NCBI GenBank assembly: GCA_018398815.1 | Contig: CM031607.1 | Location: forward strand, 92,695,043 to 92,759,042 | DNA from: Conus ventricosus | Taxonomy: Eukaryota > Mollusca > Gastropoda > Neogastropoda > Conidae | Length of the DNA: 64,000 nt | Direction: 5' to 3' | Position numbers and translations under genes: made by a program | Notes under the pieces: generated by a model | What the model saw: only the letters and a program-made list of their open reading frames with translations | Told to the model about the DNA's origin: nothing | Database searches by the model: none | In this document: positions 20,438 through 30,785 of the stretch, one piece after another | Layout: every line of letters begins with the position of its first letter | Position numbering within the stretch: the first letter of the stretch is position 1

Positions 20438-22247
20438 TGTGTCAGTTTCTTTAATGTTGGCTTGCTGCAGCACTGTGTCAGTTTCTTTAATGTTGGCTTG
20501 CTGCAGCTCTATGTCAGTTTCTTTAATGTTGGCTTGCTGCAGCTCTATGTCAGTTTCTTAATGTTGGCTTGCTGCAGCTCTATGTCAGTTTCTTTAATGT
20601 TGGCTTGCTGCAGCTCTATGTCAGTTTCTTTAATGTTGGCTTACTGCAGCTCTATGTCAGTTTCTTTAGTGTTGGCTTGCTGCAGCTCTATGTCAGTTTC
20701 TTTAATGTGGGCTTGCTGCAGCTCTATGTCAGTTTCTTTAATGTGGGCTTGCTGCAGCTCTATGTCAGTTTCTTTAATGTGGGCTTGCTGCACTCTATGT
20801 CAGTTTCTTTAGTGTTGGCTTGCTGCAGCTCTATGTCAGTTTCTTTAGTGTTGGTTTGCTGCACTCTATGTCAGTGTCTTTAATGTTGGCTTGCTGCAGC
20901 TCTATGTCAGTTTCTTTAATGTAGGCTTGCTGCAGCACTGTGTCAGTTTCTTGAATGTTGGCTTGCTGCACTCTATGTCAGTTTCTTTAATGTTGGCTTA
21001 CTGCAGCTCTATGTCAGTTTCTTTAATGTAGGCTTGCTGCAGCACTGTGTCAGTTTCTTGAATGTTGGCTTGCTGCACTCTATGTCAGTTTCTTTAATGT
21101 AGACTTGCAGCAGCACTGTGTCAGTTTCTTGAATGTTGGCTTGCTGCACTCTATATGTCAGTTTCTTTAATGTAGACTTGCAGCAGCACTGTGTCAGCTT
21201 CTTGAATGTTGGCTTGCTGCACTCTACGTCAGTTTCTTTAATGTAGACTTGCAGCAGCACTGTGTCAGCTTCTTGAATGTTGGCTTGCTGCACTATACGT
21301 CAGTTTCTTTAATGTTGGCTTGCTGCACTCTATGTCAGTTTGTTTAATGGAAGGCTTGCTGCAGCACTGTGTCAGTTTCTTTAGTGTTGACTTGCTGCAC
21401 TCTATGTCAGTGTCTTTAATGTAGGCTTGCTGCACTCTATGTCAGTTTCTTTAATGTTGGTTTGCTGCACTCTATGTCAGTTTCTTTAATGTTGGTTTGC
21501 TGCAGCTCTATGTCAGTTTCTTTAATGTTGGCTTGCTGCACTCTATGTCAGTTTCTTTAATGTTGGTTTGCTGCACTCTACGTCAGTTTCTTTAATGTTG
21601 GCTTGCTGCACTCTACGTCAGTTTCTTTAATGTTGACTGGCTGCACTGTATGTCAGGTTCGTTAATGTTGGTTTGCTGCACTCTATGTCAGTTTCTTTAG
21701 TGTCGGCTTGCTGCACTCCTTGTCAGTTTCTTTAATGTTGGCTTGCTGCACTCTATGTCAGTTTCATTAACGTTGGCTTGCTGCACTCTATGTCAGTTTC
21801 TTTAATGTTGGCTTGCTGCACTCGATGTCAGTTTCATTAATGTTGGCTGGCTGCACTCTATGTCAGTTTCTTTAACGTTGGCTGGCTGCACTCTATGTCA
21901 GTTTCTTTAGTGTTGGTTGGCTGCACTCTGTGTCAGTTTCTTTAGTGTTGGTTGGCTGCACTCTATGTCAGTTTCTTTAGTGTTGGTTGGCTGCACTCTA
22001 TGTCAGTTTCTTTAGTGTTGGTTGGCTGCACTCTGTGTCAGTTTCTTTAGTGTTGGTTGGCTGCACTCTATGTCAGTTTCTTTAGTGTTGGTTGGCTGCA
22101 CTCTGTGTCAGTTTCTTTAATGTTGTCTTGCTGCACTCTATGTCAGTTTCTTTAATGTTGGCTTGGTGCATCTCTATGCCAGTTTCTTTAGTGTTGGCCT
22201 GCTGTAGCTCTGTGTCAGTTTCTGTAGCGTTGACTTGCTGCAGCTGT
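20438..22247. repeat. 36-bp minisatellite, about 50 copies
   Basis: The unit is ATGTCAGTTTCTTTAATG followed by TTGGCTTGCTGCAGCTCT. Variants of 35 bp lack one base (CTGCACTCT). With 36 bp it encodes a 12-residue repeat. On minus this is of the form QQANIKETDIEL, open from an ATG at 22288 through the first five units; on plus it reads VSFFNVGLLQLY. The 35-bp variants break both frames. No splice sites or flanking coding exon were established, so a protein is possible but unproven. Confidence 0.9.
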
Positions 22248-22728
22248 TCACTGGTTTGTTTCGGAGAAGATATCTTTTTCCACATCACGCCTGTCTTCTT
22301 TCAGGTAAGATATGGATTCCTTCATTTCTATTTATTCTTCTTGAAGTCCTGGAAGTTAGTGTTCATGGCTGTCATTGTAGCCATCAGGACGGGGTAAATT
22401 CGTTCATAAATAGACTTTTTCTGCTGTCTTCCTGTTTTTTCCACTTAATCACTAGCATCTTGCCCTACACTCAGATTTTTAGTTCCACTGTCACTTGTCA
22501 AACACGTCTGTTGTGTGCTGTCCTTCCTAGGTACTTATAGCTTCTATTCCACGCCATTACAATGCATCAACATACTGCAAAATAATACTATAAATAAGTG
22601 AGAGCGAGAGAGAGAGAGAGAGAGAGGGAGAAAGGGACAGAAAGAGAGAGGGGGTGGACTGAGGGATGGAAAGAGAGACAGAGAGACAGACAGAGAGAGA
22701 CAAGGAGGAGAGAGAGAAAGTCTTTACA
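22248..22728. other. Non-coding stretch ending in a GA-rich tract
   Basis: No gene seen at 22290-22596. Positions 22598-22720 are an imperfect (GA)n/(GACA)n purine tract. Confidence 0.6.
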
Positions 22729-22948
22729 TCATGGGGCATGGCTCTCAAATGTCTGGAGACCAATATTCACAGATCCACCTTGCCGTTTCAACATCTCCCT
22801 AACAGCCCGCCACTCGCCAGGTGTGTTCAGACTGACCAGCGCCCCACCTTTGGCTCGGCATGCAGAGGACGCCTGACCCCAAGACAGGAATGGCTCCTTC
22901 AGATACTGGTAACACGTTGCCCTGATCCACCACTGTCCCCTCCCACAC
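22729..22948 (-). CDS. C-type lectin-like domain exon (partial gene or pseudogene)
   Basis: The minus-strand frame preserves the first half of a C-type lectin-like domain: Cys in RATCYQYL, then SWGQASSACRAKGGALVSLN (the W..A...C...GG.LV.. signature), EWRAVREML and NIGLQTF in place of the WIGL strand. Such domains bind sugars or other ligands and occur in large secreted families in molluscs. A good acceptor (pyrimidine-rich, ending CTCTCTGCAG) precedes position 22948. The frame stops soon after NIGLQTFESHAP with no convincing donor, and the second half of the domain is not seen. It could be a decayed copy or a true exon whose 3' part is altered. Confidence 0.55.
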
Positions 22949-23146
22949 CTGCAGAGAGTTGTGCACATGTGAAAGGACCGTCAATGTAGCGTTCCAGTTT
23001 ATGATGCATGGAACAACGATGGCAATGCATAATGAGAAAACAGTTTCTTTTTCAATATTAAGTCTTAAAGAGGTTTTAAATCGTACAAGAGAATAAAGAT
23101 TGTTTATACGTTGTCCTTTTTCAGACTGGTCTTTTATATTCATATC

Positions 23147-23200
<54 letters not shown>

Positions 23201-23233
23201 TATATATATCTATTTATCTATCTATCTATCTAC

Positions 23234-23278
<45 letters not shown>

Positions 23279-23411
23279 AACTAATTTCTAGTTAAATTGT
23301 TCGAATTCTATGTCCTTTAATAGTAGATAATTGACGCAATCTGTTAATGCAGTAACTGTAATCCCTTGCCAACAGGGCTTATTTGCTATTGGCAATAAAA
23401 CCTGTCAGTGT

Positions 23412-23480
<69 letters not shown>

Positions 23481-23524
23481 TCTCTCTATCTCTCTCTCTC
23501 TCTCTCTCTCTGTATATATCAATA
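22949..23524. repeat. (TATC)n and (TC)n microsatellites in non-coding DNA
   Basis: 22949-23140 shows no feature. 23148-23275 is (ATCT)n with one interruption. 23414-23512 is (TC)n, directly adjoining the 3' end of the minus-strand LINE. Confidence 0.85.
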
Positions 23525-23576
23525 TATGATGATGGTAGTCCTTCGGATCCGAAGATGACGTTAGCGTTTCTGCAGC

Positions 23577-24400
23577 TCATCGATGTACGCGGAGGTGGCT
23601 CTGCAGCCCCAATCTGGAGGCGCAGAGTCTGGAACAGTGGGGGCACTGGAAGTCCGTTGTCGTGATCACTGCTGCTGCTGCTCTGTGGCGTTGATCCCTG
23701 GCGGCAGTCAGCTTTTGGCGTCGAGTACTTTCGAAGTTGGTAGCGGCTTTGTGAATTGTGGCCCGCCACAGAGGTCGGTCACTGGCGCACTCCTCTAGCT
23801 CTTTTGGTTTGAGTTCACACCACTGGAGGTTTGATTTGACCGAGTCCTTGTACCGTTTCTTTGGGCGTCCTTGGTTTCTCTTGCCGTGCAGAAGCTCTCC
23901 ATACAGCAGTCGCCTTGGCATACGGTGCTCTTCCATACGGATGACATGCCCCACCCATCGAAGCTGGGCCTTGATGAGCATGGACTCGATACTTGTAGTG
24001 TGAGCACGGTCCAGGACCTCGAGGTTGGAAACACGGTCCTGCCAATGGATCCGAGTATGGAGCGAAGAGCTCGCATGTGGAAGTTCTCCAGCTTCTTGAC
24101 GTGCCCTGCGGTACAGTGTCCAAGATTCGCACCCATAGAGGAGAGAGGGCAAGACCACTGCGTTGTAAACTCTCAGTTTTGTAGTCAGCCGAATGTTGTG
24201 TTGACTAAGCACTCTGTTGCGGAGTCTTCCCAGCGCCTGGCTTGCTTTGCTGATTCGGGCATCAACTTCCCTGTCCAGGGAGCCATCACAGAGATGGTAC
24301 TTCCTAGATATCTGAAATGTTCAACGTCCGCAAGCTGGGAGTCGTCAATGACGATGGTGGGTGCCGAGGGGTTGGTGTTTGGTGCGGGTTGGTGAAGCAC
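23577..24400 (-). pseudogene. LINE ORF2 C-terminus with C2H2 zinc finger
   Basis: Frame 24400-24185 gives VEHFRYLGSTIS, a thumb-region landmark. Frame 24212-23577 (211 residues, the longest clean frame here) gives YNAVVLPSLLYGCESWTLY, LRWVGHVIRMEEHRMPRRLL, YGELLHGKRNQGRPKKRYKD and, at the end, a C2H2 finger (CPHCSRLCASRLGLQSHLRVH). The finger is thought to bind nucleic acid during target-primed reverse transcription. The two frames overlap near 24200, marking one indel. Confidence 0.85.
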
Positions 24401-24439
24401 CTCAGTCTTGCCGAGCTGATTGTCAGGCCGAAGAGCTTT

Positions 24440-25834
24440 GAAGCATCAGAGAAGCGATCAGCATCGTTTGCAGATCGGATTCTGCATGGGCCACCAGTGC
24501 GCAGTCATCGGCAAAGAGGACTTCTTGAAGGAGATCTTTGATGCTCTTTGTCTGGCAGTGAGGCGACGAAGGTCAAAGAGGGAGCCGTCCAGACGATAGC
24601 GGAAGTAGACTCCCTTCTCCAGGTCTTGGACAGCGTGGGACAGCATGCAGGTGAAGAAGATGTTGAAGAGGACCGGAGCTAAGACACAGCCCTGCTTCAC
24701 GCCATTGCTGATCTCGAAGGCTTCCGTCACGTTTCCACTGGAGAGGACCTGGCCGGTCATGCCATCATGGAAGAGCTTGATCATTTTCACAAACTTTGGC
24801 GGGCATCCAATACGCTCGAGGACTGTCCAAAGAGCTTCCCTGTTGACCGTGATCAAAGGCCTTGGTCAGTGTCAATGAAAACAGAGTATAGGGGCATGTT
24901 TGTTCGATAACACTTCTCCTGAAGCTGTCTGACAGAAAAATCATGTCGACGGTGCTTCTGCCGGATCTGAAGCCCACTGCGCCTCGGGGAGGTTCTGCTC
25001 GGAAACAGTGATGAGTCTGTTGAGGATGGCTCTGGCAAAGATCTTTCCAGCAATGGAGAGTAGCGAGATGCCTCTGTAGTTCCCACAGTCGGCTTTGCTT
25101 CCCTTGTTCTTGTAGAGGGAGACAATCAGAGCGTCACGGAAGTCATCTGGCATCTTCTCCTCTTCCCAGATGCTCCGCAGGACATCGTGAAAGGCTTTTA
25201 GGGCGTTGGGGCCTGCCGCCTTGTAGATCTCAGCAGGTATTCCGTCCTTTCCTGATGCTCTAACCGGAGCTCGTCTGGAGGATTGCTTTCTGGATCTCTG
25301 CAATGGTGGGGGGTACTGCAAGTGTGTCTTGTATCGGCTGCTGAGGGATCTGGTTCAAGGCATCCGAGTCGACTGACGAGGGCCTGTTGAGCAGGTTGCT
25401 GAAGTGTTCTTGCCAGCGCTTGCTTAGTCCTTCTTGGTCCTTGATCAGGGTTGCGCCGTCGGAGGACAGTAGCGGGGAGCAGCCTGATGCTGAGGGTCCG
25501 AAGACTGTCTTCAACGAGCCAAAGAATTTCTTGGTGTTGTGAGAGTCGGCGTAGCCTTGGACTTCAGTTGCTTTGTCCTGCCACCACTGGCCCCGCATCA
25601 GACGTAGGTCGGTCTGCACTTTGGCCTGGAGAGTCTTGAATCTCTCGCGTTTGGAGACGGGACGATGGTCATTCTGCCACTCGATGTAAGACTTGTTCTT
25701 CGCATGGAGGGCTTCTTTGATCTTCTCATTGTTCTCGTCAAACCAGTCTTCATGGGCTCTGGTTTTTGCTCCGAGGACCTCTTTTGCAGTCTCAGCAACC
25801 ATGTCCTTAAAAGAGGACCATTTTTCTGTTCCAT
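24440..25834 (-). pseudogene. LINE linker and reverse transcriptase
   Basis: Frame 25802-25260 carries the linker (EVLGAKTRAHEDWFDENN) and the start of RT. Frame 25321-24941 has GKDGIPAEIYKAAGPNALK and FRDALIVSLYKNKGSKADCG followed by NYRGISLLSIAGKIFARAIL. GFRSGRSTVDMIF and LTKAFDH (motif A) come in other frames. Frame 24856-24458 has SNGVKQGCVLAPVLFNIFF (motif B). The catalytic DD block falls in a frame change near 24500, where worn LPMTAHWWPM-type sequence appears. At least four frame breaks. Confidence 0.8.
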
Positions 25835-25979
25835 CTTCAGGGGTCAGACCGTCTTGGAGCTTTTCTTCAAGTAGTTGTTGGAACTGGGAGAGGCAGGTCG
25901 GTCTTTCAGTCTGGCGACATTGTAGGAGGCCCTGACAGTCTTTGGTCGTTTCTGTGTGGCGGTGGTATGTGCAGGGTCA

Positions 25980-26720
25980 TTACAGCCCTGACCAGCTGTG
26001 GTCAGTCCAGCATTCAGCACCTCTCATGACGCGGGTCACCCGGACGTCCTTGATGTCGCGTTGGCGTACGATGATGAAATCAATCATGTGCCAGTGTTTC
26101 GACCTCGGGTGCATCCAGGTGGTCTTGAACTTGTCCGCCAACCTGAACAAGGTGTTGGTGATGCAGAGGCTGTGTTCCGCACACTTGCTGAGGAGGAGCA
26201 GGCCGTTGTCGTTGACCTTGCCTAGTCCGTGTCTGCCGAGAACGCCTTCCCAGCTGCTATGGTCTCTTCCTACTCTGGCGTTGAAGTCCCCAAGGATGAC
26301 GAGTTTGTCATTTTGAGGAGTTGACCTGATGGCCTGGTCAAGTTGTTCGTAGAACAGCTCTTTGGTGTCGTCTGGGCTCGTGAGCGTGGGTGCATACACA
26401 CTGATGATTGCTGAGGGGGATACGCAATTTCATGAGGCGTTCATTGATGCCAACCGGGAGCACAGGTATGCTTTTGAGCAGGGCTGTCCTGATGGCGAAT
26501 CCAACGCCATGGATCCTGTCTTCGGCTTGTGGCTTTCCCTTCCAAAGAAAGTGTATCCACCTCCCTCTTCTCTTAGGGAGCCTTCATCAGCAAGTCGGGT
26601 TTCGCTGAGTGCAGCAATGTCTATTCGGTATCGCGGAGTTCATTCGCGACAAGCGCTGTTCTTCTCTCCGGTCTCGACGTACTGGCTCTGTCCATTAATG
26701 TTCGAACGTTCCAGGCTCCT
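25980..26720 (-). pseudogene. LINE APE-type endonuclease
   Basis: The domain nicks the target DNA for integration. Frame 26399-25980 shows VSVYAPTL-type sequence, DKLVILGDFNARVGRDHSSW (the GDFN catalytic block), SLCITNTLF, HWHMIDFIIVRQRD and GAECWTDHSW (the terminal DH catalytic pair). Upstream, in other frames (26720-26400), the beginning of the domain (ALSETR-like and GVGFAIR-like blocks) can be followed. Its similarity to host proteins annotated as craniofacial development protein 2 is a known LINE artefact. Confidence 0.8.
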
Positions 26721-27424
26721 AAAAGGAGTTTTTTTTTTGCTTTTTTTTTTGCATATTTTCGACCGCAAAATGGATGAGTCTGTCAACCGCGGTAAGCGGA
26801 CCAGACTGTAAAGGGCAAGCATTGTTCGGGCACCTTTTCTAGCCCCCTCCCCCATGCGGGGGTGGGCAGTGCTGTCCTAAAGAGGCTGCCCAGTCGCCCA
26901 CGGTGCTGCCGGACTCTCCTGTTGCCCTCGGATTCAGGAAAAAGAACGACCACCTGCCCATGGACCGCCTACGTGCAGTATTGTGACTACAACTGCCAGT
27001 GGTCATCTCCACCTGTTGCTTCGCCACGTGCCCATCGCCGCAGGACTTGAGGTGTGTGCGTTGACAGATCGGTGATGAGTTGCAAAACGGACCTGTGCGT
27101 GAAGGTTTTATAGTGGGAAAATCGTTGCACGGGGGTAATCCCACTCTCTCGGCCTGGGAGCCTTGATCCAGTGGCACGGAGAGCCGTACGACGGGAGACT
27201 GCCAGGCTACAGTGGATGACCAGGACTTCTCAGGGTGTCACGTCCATGCTCGTAGCGCTCCACAACACTTGCTGCCACCGCCTTCACAACCGTTGGATCA
27301 CCGATGATTCTCTTTCGCTCGTTCCGCCGGGAGTCAGTCTTCACATGCCAGTAGGGCTGACACAGCCCGAGCCTAACTCACCGAGGGTTTCAGACCCGAC
27401 GGTTTACCCACACCTGGTTTAGTT

Positions 27425-27434
27425 ATATATATAT

Positions 27435-27519
<85 letters not shown>

Positions 27520-27543
27520 GGACCATGATAACACACACAACCA

Positions 27544-27574
<31 letters not shown>

Positions 27575-27624
27575 CCATATATAAAATATATAAATATATA
27601 TATATTATATATATAATATATATA

Positions 27625-27656
<32 letters not shown>

Positions 27657-27687
27657 GAAATGGACCATGTATACACACACACACACA

Positions 27688-27724
<37 letters not shown>

Positions 27725-27771
27725 ATATAATATATATGTATATATATATATATATATGAAATGGACCATGT

Positions 27772-27855
<84 letters not shown>

Positions 27856-27900
27856 ATATATATATATATATAAAATATATACGTAAAAAGTTAAAAATCC
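27425..27900. repeat. Compound (TA)n/(CA)n array with a repeated anchor
   Basis: Blocks of (TA)n are followed by GAAATGGACCATG and then (CA)n at about 27515, 27656 and 27757. The anchor is thus repeated three times in direct orientation. Confidence 0.9.
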
Positions 27901-28119
27901 AAAACACCACTCTCTCACTGCTTTGGTCCGTTTTTCTGGCGTCATTAAAACGATGATAGAAAGGAGAAGAAGGAAAAAAATGGACCGCAGAACCACTTGG
28001 TAGACTCCTTTAATGTGTCCAATATTTCGGTCCAAAGACCTTCCTCTGGGACAGAGCTGCAGACATATTTAATCTTTTTTTAACTACCCACTAAAATTTA
28101 CTAATGATTAAAACTATTG
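27901..28119. other. Non-coding; possible retroelement tail
   Basis: The complement of 28020-28060 reads GAGGAAGGTCTTTGGACCGA followed by AATATTGG. Similar phrases occur in the termini of Penelope-like elements, but the match is from memory and short. Confidence 0.25.
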
Positions 28120-28404
28120 ATTATACAGGGCAGGGGGGAGAAAAGGGAGGGAAAGGGGGGGGAAGGGGGGGAAGGGGGGGAGGGAAGGGTGGGGGGTCAA
28201 ATGGAAGGGAAAATCCAGTCACCAAGTCACCGGTTATTTGTGACAGGCAAGGTAATCAGGTCGTAGAGGGAGGGGGAGGGGGAGGGGAGTGGGGGGGGGG
28301 GGGGCGGCGTTGAAGAGAGAGAAGAGAGAGGAGAGAGAGGAGAGAGCAAGAGAGAGAGAGATGGGGGGGAAGAATTAGGAGGACAGAATGGAATGCATGT
28401 TGAA

Positions 28405-28435
<31 letters not shown>

Positions 28436-28570
28436 GGATGAGTAGTGTTTAGATGGGAGTATATAGCGGGGGAGCGGGGATTAAGTAAGGGGAAAAGAAA
28501 AAGGGGGTGGGGGAGGGGGACGGGGGGTGTGTGAAGGGGGGCGGGGGGGGGGGGGGGGGGGGGGGGGGGA
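28120..28570. repeat. G-rich strand with many long G runs
   Basis: Dozens of runs of three or more G, including about 28-30 consecutive G near 28406-28434 and 28545-28569, mixed with (GA)n at 28314-28362. The plus strand could form G-quadruplexes. Such tracts often cause sequencing gaps, and a gap follows at 28901. Confidence 0.9.
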
Positions 28571-28860
28571 AGCGGTTGTACTAAAAGAGAATATCCACAC
28601 ACAAAACCTTGCAGATTTTAATACCTAACAATAAAATACATTATGTCATTCTATCCTGTAACGTTGGATAACAGAATAATGTATCAAACAATCTATACTC
28701 ATTAAAATATGCATCAAAATACATATGCCTTACATCAAACCCATTCCATTGCATCATATTGTAATGCAAAGAATAGACATCAATGCAAGCAAATGAATAA
28801 TTATTTATCATGAAATAAATATAGGAAGTAGAGAAAACGAGAAAAAAGAGACGAAGAAGG
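28571..28860. other. No recognisable feature
   Basis: AT-rich sequence, nothing supported. Confidence 0.5.
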
Positions 28861-29560
28861 AGAAAATTATACACCCCGAACAGGAGGAAAGTTTGTCCTT
28901 NNNNNNNNNNNNNNNNNNNNNNNNNNNNNNNNNNNNNNNNNNNNNNNNNNNNNNNNNNNNNNNNNNNNNNNNNNNNNNNNNNNNNNNNNNNNNNNNNNNN
29001 TAAACCAATTTAGTGCAATGTCACATATGCCAAAGTTTGAGCTCAGACGTGAAAAGAGTACTTCGTGGTCAATTGTGTCGAAAGCAACAGACAGGTCGAG
29101 AAGAACAGATACTTTGTCGTCATCAAGAGATGTCAGAATATCATTCAAGATTCGGATGAGAGCAGTTTCTGTGCTATGTCCAGCATCGTAGGCTGACTGG
29201 TGGAAACTGAGAAGACTATTCAGAAGACGATGTTGGGATAATTGATGGAGGACCAATTTCTCTAGAAGTTTTGACAAGAAAGGGAGATAGGAGATTGGTG
29301 GAAAATTTTTCAATTCATTTGGATCGAGCGACGATTTTTTTCAAAAGAGGTTTCACAATGACAGTTTTGAAGTCATCAGGGACTGAACCACTCAGGAGAG
29401 ACTTGTTGAAAATATCTGTGATGACAGGTAGTAGGGAGTCGAGATTTTCATAATAGGAGAGAAGTCGGACAGGATCAAGTTCACATGATTTTTTTTGCAT
29501 TTTTTCTGGAGAATCACTTTCACGAATTGAGTTGTGACTGGTTCAAACTTGGACAAAGTT
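28861..29560 (-). pseudogene. LINE RT fragment (CR1/L2-like) spanning the assembly gap
   Basis: Minus-strand frames 29500-29315 and 29313-29001 give SYYENLDSLLPVITDIFNKS, SGSVPDDFKTVIVKPLLKK, FPPISYLPFLSKLLEKLVL, SAYDAGHSTETALIRILND, then VSVLLDLSVAFDTIDHEVLF (motif A). The RT then runs into 100 N and resumes for only a few codons. Pattern and wording fit CR1/L2-group LINEs. Endonuclease and the catalytic DD block are missing or hidden in the gap. One frame break at about 29313. Confidence 0.75.
28901..29000. other. Assembly gap, 100 N
   Basis: Exactly 100 N, the conventional size for a scaffolding gap of unknown length. Confidence 0.99.
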
Positions 29561-29579
29561 GGGCCGGACTAAGTGGATG

Positions 29580-29690
29580 TTACTCGTGAAGGACTAGACG
29601 AGACTACTGTATTGTAATGTAAAAGGATATTTATAGAGCGCTTTACCTCGCGAGAGCCCAAAGCGCATATTACAGAAACATTCTAACTCA
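29580..29690 (-). mobile_element. Short retroposon tail, related to the SINE 3' end
   Basis: The complement reads GCGCTTTGGGCTCTCGCGAG, then GTAAAGCGCTCTATAAATAT. This repeats the AAGCGCTT...GCGCTATATAA pattern of the SINE tails at 13.5 and 15.1 kb. Only the tail is recognisable. Confidence 0.35.
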
Positions 29691-29691
29691 A

Positions 29692-29932
<241 letters not shown>

Positions 29933-29934
29933 AT

Positions 29935-30153
29935 AAACAAAGCTTGCTCTTATGTCTTTGAAGAAATAGGGGGAGAAAAGCATTCATATCTGCAGTGGTA
30001 GATAAGTCTGCCTAACTAACAGTATGTGCTTGAGTGGGTGAATGGGAAAAAAATAAATAAACAAAGCTTGCTCTTATGTCTTAGATTGAAGAAATAGGGG
30101 GAGAAAAGCATATAAACAAAGCTTGCTCTTATGTATTAGATTGAATGGGGGGT

Positions 30154-30190
<37 letters not shown>

Positions 30191-30305
30191 GGGGGGAACA
30201 TATATTAAACAAAGCTTACTCTTATGTCTTAGATAAGAAATAAGGGGAGAAAATGTTTTTCTCCCCCTATTTCTTCAATCTAAGACATAAGAGCAAGCTT
30301 GTTTT
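29935..30305. repeat. Direct and inverted copies of a 50-bp unit
   Basis: A unit starting AAACAAAGCTTGCTCTTATG and ending with GGGGGAGAAAAG occurs in direct orientation at 29935, 30058, 30114 and 30207 and inverted at 30254-30305. The last two are head to head and form a palindrome of about 48 bp per arm. The third copy is interrupted by a G-run of about 50 bases at 30146-30196. Confidence 0.85.
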
Positions 30306-30398
30306 ATAATTGAATGTTTCTTGCAGTCATTGCAACACCAAGCTGCTCTGCAAGTTGCTGGAATGGTGCTCGGTACTTATCCTTGGAATTTATTAGTT

Positions 30399-30400
<2 letters not shown>

Positions 30401-30479
<79 letters not shown>

Positions 30480-30500
30480 ACACACACACACAACACATAC
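30401..30500. repeat. (CA)n microsatellite
   Basis: CA units with two ACCACAC or CAACAC interruptions near 30479-30495. Confidence 0.95.
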
Positions 30501-30596
30501 GCACACACACACGAGAAACAAAACCCATACATACGCAGAAAGACACACGAGCGCGTCAAAATAAGCAGACTCGCGCACAGAGGCAAGTGGACACCG

Positions 30597-30785
30597 TTAG
30601 TCAGTCCGGGGGAAAAGACGTGTCTTTAGGGAGGTTTTGAAAGTCTTGAAAGAAGGCAGACCATTCCACAGAGCAGGTGCCAGGTAAAAGAACGATTGTT
30701 GGCCTGAAGTTTTCAGGCGAGCAGAGGGAAACTGAAGCAGACGAGAATCGGTGGATGAGCGCAAGTTGCGAGACGGAACATAGAA
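30597..30785 (-). pseudogene. LINE C-terminal fragment (CR1/L2-like)
   Basis: The minus strand reads FYVPSRNLRSSTDSRLLQFP, then FFYLAPALWNGLPSFKTFKT and SLKTRLF. This is the standard C-terminus of CR1/L2-group LINEs (pattern P..R.LRSS...LL.VP...FS..AP.LWN.LP...F...LKTHLF). It abuts an oppositely oriented RT at 30786, so two LINE pieces meet head to head. Confidence 0.75.

Larger units (their letters stand above)
23525..27424 (-). mobile_element. Near full-length LINE with APE endonuclease, RT and C2H2 tail
   Basis: About 3.9 kb on the minus strand. The 5' side adjoins (TA)n at 27424 and the 3' side adjoins (TC)n/TATA at 23524. Domain order is endonuclease, linker, RT and zinc-finger C-terminus. 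No separate ORF1 is convincing. Coding sequence is high-GC compared with its flanks. Several frameshifts interrupt it, but large open stretches remain, so it may be fairly young. The clade is uncertain (I/RTE-type with APE endonuclease). Confidence 0.85.

Noticed and set aside
20438..22247. CRISPR-like array
   Set aside because: Tandem units without unique spacers in a eukaryotic genome; a minisatellite.
27990..28100. Penelope-like terminal sequence
   Set aside because: Only a short remembered phrase supports it; kept as a low-confidence note.
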